This document shows positions 33,901-36,168 of a DNA stretch of 36,168 nucleotides, piece after piece (within the stretch, counting starts at the first letter, position 1; each line of letters starts with the position of its first letter). Source of the DNA: a virus. The notes below the pieces were generated by a model. It was not told where the DNA came from, searched no databases, and saw nothing but the letters and a program-made list of their open reading frames with translations. A program made the position numbers and the translations under genes. The DNA lies in the IMG/VR virus record IMGVR_UViG_3300023117_000984, positions 1-36,168 of that record. One strand, given 5' to 3'.

Positions 33901-36168
33901 AATCGTCAACATTATAATCGTTAACCGACTGTGTTAAAATATCATCATAATTTGCTAAACTAATTTTAACATCATCAGCATTAACGTATCCTGCTGTATC
34001 ATAAACATATTTTACATTAGTATTTGTTGGAAACGGTTTATGATTATAATCATTTGGTTTTAAGTAAACTTCAAACGGTCTTTGTCTATAAATTAGGTCT
34101 GTTTCTGTTCCATCAATAGTATCAACAAGTTCAACAGGCTGTGGACTTAATCTAAACTTAGATTCGTCTAAAGTAAATTCAACTTCTTCAAATGAATCAC
34201 TTGAGCCGTATTGTCCTAAACGAATTGCCCATTCTTCAAAAAACTCTAAACTATCTTCGTTTGTATTTGATAATGCATCAAATAATTTTGTTAAACTATT
34301 TTGTGTTCCTTTATCTTGAATAAATCCTTGATAAAACTTATACTGAGATACATCATCTTGAATGATGTTTTCTAGATACTGTCGTTTTTGATAACCAATT
34401 AAGTGTTGTGCAACCCGTTGGGTATCTGAGTCGAAGTTGTCTGTATCTAGATCGTAAAAATCGCCAAACTGTTTTGCTTTATAATCTAAGTTAGCAATAA
34501 GTCCAGACTCTGGTCTTTCTTCTAGTTTTTGCCAGTCATCATTATTAAAAACGTTTGTTCCAGGAATTTTATTTTTAGCAACATAATAAAATTCTTTATA
34601 TTTTACAGTATCGCCGATTGAATAATCTTGCCAAGAAGCCCATTGTGTTGTTCTTGCTTCGTCGTACACAAATCCTGGAATGTTTAAGCCACCTGTCCAG
34701 TCATCTGTTCTATACCCTAAAACCTTAATGCGTTCTTGTCTGTATCCTGCTGGCTGGTCATACACAATGTCTTTGAAAACTGTTTCGTTGTCAATAATAC
34801 AAACGTGTTCTTTTTGCAATAAAGGAATTTTAATTGCAAATATACCATCAGCAGTATTTCTAACTTGTACTGTAAAGTTATTATCTCTATCTCTAAATAC
34901 TTTTACATATTCTTGTAATAGTTTTTTACCATCAGATTTTAATATTGAATAATCATAGAAATCATCAAACACATTGTCTGCTATAATATATTTCGAACTT
35001 AGTTCTAATCTATTTGCTCCAGGCGATAACGTAATAACACTATTTTCTTTCCAACCTTGTGTTGTCCAGAACATAAATTCTCTTGCACTTGTTGACCAGT
35101 TTTCAACAAGATTAATGTCTGCATTAAAATTATTAAAATCAAATCCAACTGTTTCTAAATAATTTCCGTATCCTAATAAGAAATCAACAACCTCTTGAAC
35201 TGTTCTCAAGGTAGTACCATACGCAAGTTCTAACGGCTCGCTATTAATTTCTTTATTAAAGTTACGTCTAAAGTATGCAGAACGTCCGCCTTTAACAGGA
35301 AGGTCTACTAACTTTTGAAACTTGCTTTGATCAAATCCGTCTGTACTTTGATGTGATTCTTTAGTTGCATAAAACTCAGATCCAAATCTAACAATAGCAC
35401 CTTGTGCGTATGTTTTATTTGCTGTCCATTCAACAAATGATTCTGAAATACCGCCTACATTAATTAAAGGATCGTTTGCTAGTACAACCGGAGTATAATA
35501 TTTAAAGTATGGTGCTGTTTTATCGTATCCACGAATTACAAATCCATTTGTTTTCTTCTCAATAATAACACCACTGTAACTTACAACTTCAACAGGTGAA
35601 CTTGAATTTAAAAATACATCATAGTTTTCTTCTGGAACAAATACGTTACCTTGGTTGTAAGGTGTTCTACTGTCAAGTACTAATCTAAATTTATTCTTTG
35701 AAGTAAATCCACCAATTTTAAATCCTAATTGATTTGATATAGATGTTAAGTTTTCTTTATACTGCGAATAAACATTAACTGTTTTTGAATTCATATAATC
35801 AGCAATATAATTTACAAATCCTGCTGTATATGTACGTGTTGTATCTTCTACTGTGTTAGGAAATACAATGTCTTGTAAACGCAATGCTTTTAAAGTATCT
35901 TTATAAACAATTAATCCTGCATTGTTACGAATAATTCTACTTCTATCCCAACCTAACCCCATAATCTTACTAGGTTGAGTTACTAACCAAGCAGTTAGTA
36001 ATGCAAAAGGATATTCTGAACTTCTACGCCAAGCATTTTCTGTTGGTGCCATATCACCAAATGTAAATGGAAACTTAGAATTAGTTGCTGTAAATTCTTT
36101 TGAATAGTTACTTGCTAAAGGACTCAAAAGTGCGCCGCTATCGTCTACTGGAATCCAATTAGTTACAC
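24947..36168 (-). CDS. giant virion structural protein, N-terminus outside the window
   Basis: The frame runs uninterrupted from the right edge to the stop at 24947-24949, 3739 codons, and is still open at the edge. The first candidate start near 36127 is a TTG with coding sequence continuing before it, so the real start lies beyond the window. Modules, by window position: four chitin-binding-like blocks with WxxxxxYxxGDxVxYxxxxYxAxx spacing (about 35445-35315, 34655-34510, 33195-33070, 31385-31250); FG-GAP-like beta-propeller repeats with VGAP and FGxAxxxxxD patterns (33330-33220, 30950-30470); glycine-rich GxGYxxxP repeats (29250-29060, 28145-27950); and fibre-like TFxGDGxTxxF repeats (27810-27590, 26650-26290, 25300-25050). 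The C-terminus has WTDPGTPLHRQENDI. Very long structural ORFs beside fibre genes are known in marine T4-like phages. Probably a tail or baseplate-associated adhesin; no enzyme motif seen. Confidence 0.85.
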   Translation of the reverse strand, partial: VTNWIPVDDSGALLSPLASNYSKEFTATNSKFPFTFGDMAPTENAWRRSSEYPFALLTAWLVTQPSKIMGLGWDRSRIIRNNAGLIVYKDTLKALRLQDIVFPNTVEDTTRTYTAGFVNYIADYMNSKTVNVYSQYKENLTSISNQLGFKIGGFTSKNKFRLVLDSRTPYNQGNVFVPEENYDVFLNSSSPVEVVSYSGVIIEKKTNGFVIRGYDKTAPYFKYYTPVVLANDPLINVGGISESFVEWTANKTYAQGAIVRFGSEFYATKESHQSTDGFDQSKFQKLVDLPVKGGRSAYFRRNFNKEINSEPLELAYGTTLRTVQEVVDFLLGYGNYLETVGFDFNNFNADINLVENWSTSAREFMFWTTQGWKENSVITLSPGANRLELSSKYIIADNVFDDFYDYSILKSDGKKLLQEYVKVFRDRDNNFTVQVRNTADGIFAIKIPLLQKEHVCIIDNETVFKDIVYDQPAGYRQERIKVLGYRTDDWTGGLNIPGFVYDEARTTQWASWQDYSIGDTVKYKEFYYVAKNKIPGTNVFNNDDWQKLEERPESGLIANLDYKAKQFGDFYDLDTDNFDSDTQRVAQHLIGYQKRQYLENIIQDDVSQYKFYQGFIQDKGTQNSLTKLFDALSNTNEDSLEFFEEWAIRLGQYGSSDSFEEVEFTLDESKFRLSPQPVELVDTIDGTETDLIYRQRPFEVYLKPNDYNHKPFPTNTNVKYVYDTAGYVNADDVKISLANYDDILTQSVNDYNVDDYLWIGKKGLSWTVLKYVRTDDRVESVTKDGDLVRIKLEGQARYEDNEIIGLLNVEGAEKFFKVKTVELQDIICYDNGETSDVEETSGFVTRFNTARTANFDSANLLLSNQNLKVGETLWIDEDSKGDWTVLKNTPTFEQQQILSNVRSSDQSVEFGKVISVDERNNTLVISSPENESVHIFKRFTDTVEYNHIQTISPPVGLYSGNGKFGKSVTISSDSEFIVVGAPEASNVKTKFVEPYSQGSVYEPKDIVSYQEQLWQANYRVEAALGTYQFGGFYTTHDIEVASFDADTNSYPETIYAIRGNYKFDGATDHMLIRAPVAQYIGSAVGDTINLQWNQYSQNYPNGILPFGPTGPGVAEFEGNKVIAGKIDTLLFVENLIRFPQVGDVISTETAIGTVQDIIIDNVNQGLIYISDQNGQFETTGTLIYNGQSMGTYETVEFENSSDHFAGWWRVNNLTPFITATKEVTTPNFVIADYITASESKSPELYGNTMDDVYQVNQDLQNPTRGGKIGILSYYDKQGLPETSPYWFVRAPKIITDTLNTSDTFTMKVNRVKGGDPLTVFDPSALGLTFDYLDQPHTVYDLWDGYIDVTWTNFTPPPIQVPYVPQEGETVIEESTGATAEVAFVQEALLGARIYVKNLSGTFSYGNNNNAVGYLSIVTGQGFNRLSGRIDTTDLTTNYLGKYIVVRNNDSTLLPVTTPTFKNEIEIQFYKSRSVTGVPRPANIPNPLNRDWTQVNNLKLDADGNDSGYTKEGAYFVYTKTGGGEYKLRFGYSNLGRHDNAFLGNQISINKKGDLYRLFVAAPGDGTPSNPGRIHFVKKGVEDNITYDWDIAQDRKYKGVFDNTVAYYTDDIVVYDGSFYKSTTNQVAGNFLIANWDLLDTHIDYLGYVPNDTATNVTGDGSFNTFDSTSTLINFAHPFTVSLDGDVIATVADYTDQFPAIGIYRYNNGHYEYYQTIATPDAVISTFFDNQETEFDTGDTQFQISSPDSKFASALTLSDDGEYLAVGAPLDDDRSNDNGKVYVYKNVENYYHLHQTIYSPNNTVAERFGQAIDFTGDTLLVSAQGGDLQSTTTFDDITTTFDNNLTQFTNINKDSGQVFVYQRIDEFLLYAEKFAYQNPEVERFGEFILANENHVYVSMPELSVTDDNLIGTVIDFKRNRDRLPWTIATQPSLQVDLNKFKGVFIYTKDGSGISTKLDYIDPIQGKIAGPAEEELAFKTPFDPATYTYATNGKTVDTENYWAEEKVGRLWWDISKAKWIDPYQGNIIYNSANFNKLFVGSSIDVYEWVETDITPERWDTLADTEVGLGRGISGTTAYGMEAYVTKRLYDDVSKSFYNKYYYWVKNKKVIPDLEFRKTSAYDVAQLIEDPAALSYKFVAIYGNNKFGLYNCKSLVEGTNRAINFRYWTIENQDINLHNEYQLISEGLKTSKPNADIERKWVDSLIGTDEMNRPVPDPQLSFKQKYGVLNRPRQSMFKNNKEALKQVIERINRVLATQLIVDELDFTRLLDKDQFPRLESGKFDVEVDTDSELQFVGISKSKPAKLTPVFENGKLVDVIINDPGAGYKTIPTYNFEQFGDGNGARITIELDANGSISSVAVRSAGKEYSSSTNLSVRPFAVLVKADSTVNNKWSIFDYNNITQEWERSSTQSYDVSEWWDYIDWYATGYNQFTPITFNIDESYQLTSLDTAVGDIVKINNVGTGGWLLLEKTSDTASVDYTTNYTTVGRQDGTIKFRSSLYDPATSNVGFDGLSYDTQFYDNQPTLELRIIFEAVKEDLFVGTIEAEYNKLFLASVRYAFSEQLFVDWAFKTSFIKAKHNAGDLQQKITFQNDSLPSYEDFVKETKPYKTKIREYLSNYTKTDDSNSTVTDFDVPPTYSDITGRIEPTSLKVNNDLILGTDLTTTYYPNKHYIDNVGFEVTKVNVTNKGKAYTEIPQVRFIGGGGTGATAEAKLGTGGGVVSIEVTNPGKGYISAPLVEIDGSLNVDSGIQATASSVIGNSKIRSVHLRTKFDRVSGTFLVTTLNESETFAGNNSLTDFDLKFPMNLLSTQYNITVNGLEVLKSDYSVSNIEYNDKSYTRYRGRISFESPPADNSVIVVTYNKSIDMLQAQDRINLFYNPVTGQIGKDIAQLMPGVDYGGVQVKSFNFGTGTGWGNEPFYTTSWDSYDSTYEDEVFQLDGSTISLTLSQPLEEGVEYNVYYKDALKGGYVRLDHPDYDGSTVEANPKAIMLPLIGDGVQTEFLIDNDKLVTKADDVIIIRKSTSDGSFIPDPEAYDTLLTGGDMAYSSAKGINAEEIIIDGDDFVSEHTSHGPEELVPGQILDSVNIKVFDRINDGSGVIENYNFKFEGSYTFPLNSYPASQKDIFIKANGTILSEDKWSVNYQDKTITLSNVTLNNNDPVNIITMSTNGENILDSDTFEGDGSTSVFVTSVQFKQGLSFYVTKNGEDVNADLAETDDTFDTSGQALLRLNIAPDVGDIIQYVIYDSAAKSFSSVTTDTFTGDGVTKVFTLGLAPFNDTPLQHNTIVKVGNRILRAGYNEQFTISSVREYQLRPYQFSTASIPAETIRVYINDVEQEQNVTWRWNRFNSSVELFVDTGEDGDQLDVFIIDDGEYDFGYIDPVTAQWTSTPTELRLDVAPAVGETITVYQFSNHDVLKVEREILQVVARNAVTIGTGDYTEYHQLANGIIKLRKPAIDTNYVWISINNELLTPSVEYSVMEDKQTVRLAIDVDQNDNIEVIHFSNPVIVPKFGYSQFKDMLNRTHFKRLGDDVQYALAKDLNYYDTSISVTNYDSLPEPNKERSIPGIVFINGERIEYYLKEGGLLRQLRRGTLGTGIAQLHTSGSAVLDQSNFQTIPYKDRTLSQTYIADGSTNTVVLDFIPKSVNEFEVFVAGKRLRKNAISVFDPTVDLDSPEGDVISPAEFSVDGVTSTLVLADTPAINTRIVVIRRIGKAWTDPGTPLHRQENDIARFLRNKEVALPK

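Noticed and set aside
36125-36127. Start codon of the giant structural protein
   Set aside because: It is a TTG, and the same frame continues with plausible coding sequence to the window edge; the gene is treated as N-terminally partial.
1-36168. tRNA genes, CRISPR arrays, insertion sequences, attachment sites
   Set aside because: The gaps between genes are at most about 60 bp, and none holds a cloverleaf, regular repeats, transposase frame or integrase.

Overview
The window looks like a piece of a large, AT-rich (roughly two thirds A+T by eye) T4-like marine myovirus genome, of the kind known from cyanophages and Pelagibacter-type myophages. Four things point there. A contiguous virion block contains one giant structural ORF, a gp12-like collar fibre and sister fibres with a shared head. 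Intergenic gaps carry T4-type late promoter boxes (TATAAATA or NATAAATA). Genes are packed with 1-29 nt overlaps. There is no metabolic or replicative bacterial gene context. The host cannot be decided from this window. I saw no tRNA, rRNA, CRISPR array, insertion sequence or integrase, and no gap over 300 bases without a gene.

Layout, right to left in transcription order. Bases 36168-17638 (minus strand) are the structural block: a giant virion protein that runs off the right edge (at least 3739 codons visible), a 204-aa structural protein, three tail-fibre-like proteins (680, 602 and 495 aa) sharing an N-terminal module, and two smaller virion proteins (130 and 296 aa). Bases 17588-11568 (minus) are accessory operon 1: a small conserved-looking protein, two tandem paralogous GT-A glycosyltransferases, an unknown protein, a second type of glycosyltransferase and two twitch-type radical SAM proteins. 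Bases 9452-11573 (plus) are a two-gene islet with a putative glycosyltransferase and an SGNH-hydrolase-like protein. Bases 9391-1 (minus) are accessory operon 2: nucleotide-sugar dehydrogenase, SGNH hydrolase, glycosyltransferase, radical SAM, a two-TM membrane protein, a methyltransferase, two more radical SAM proteins, a small fibre-like protein, a methyltransferase-like protein and two 2OG-Fe(II)/Asp-hydroxylase-like proteins, the last cut by the left edge.

The accessory region is the unusual part. Five radical SAM enzymes, four or five glycosyltransferases, two SGNH proteins, a sugar-nucleotide dehydrogenase, one or two methyltransferases and two hydroxylases lie directly downstream of the tail fibres. 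Most of these classes occur at least twice, spread over both minus-strand operons. The simplest reading (inference) is a phage-encoded modification system acting on glycans or proteins. Its target could be the phage's own tail fibres or capsid, or the host envelope. The 195-aa fibre-like protein embedded between a methyltransferase-like gene and a radical SAM gene is a candidate substrate. Late-type promoters at the fibre genes and at the divergent junction near 9430 would time part of the system with virion assembly.
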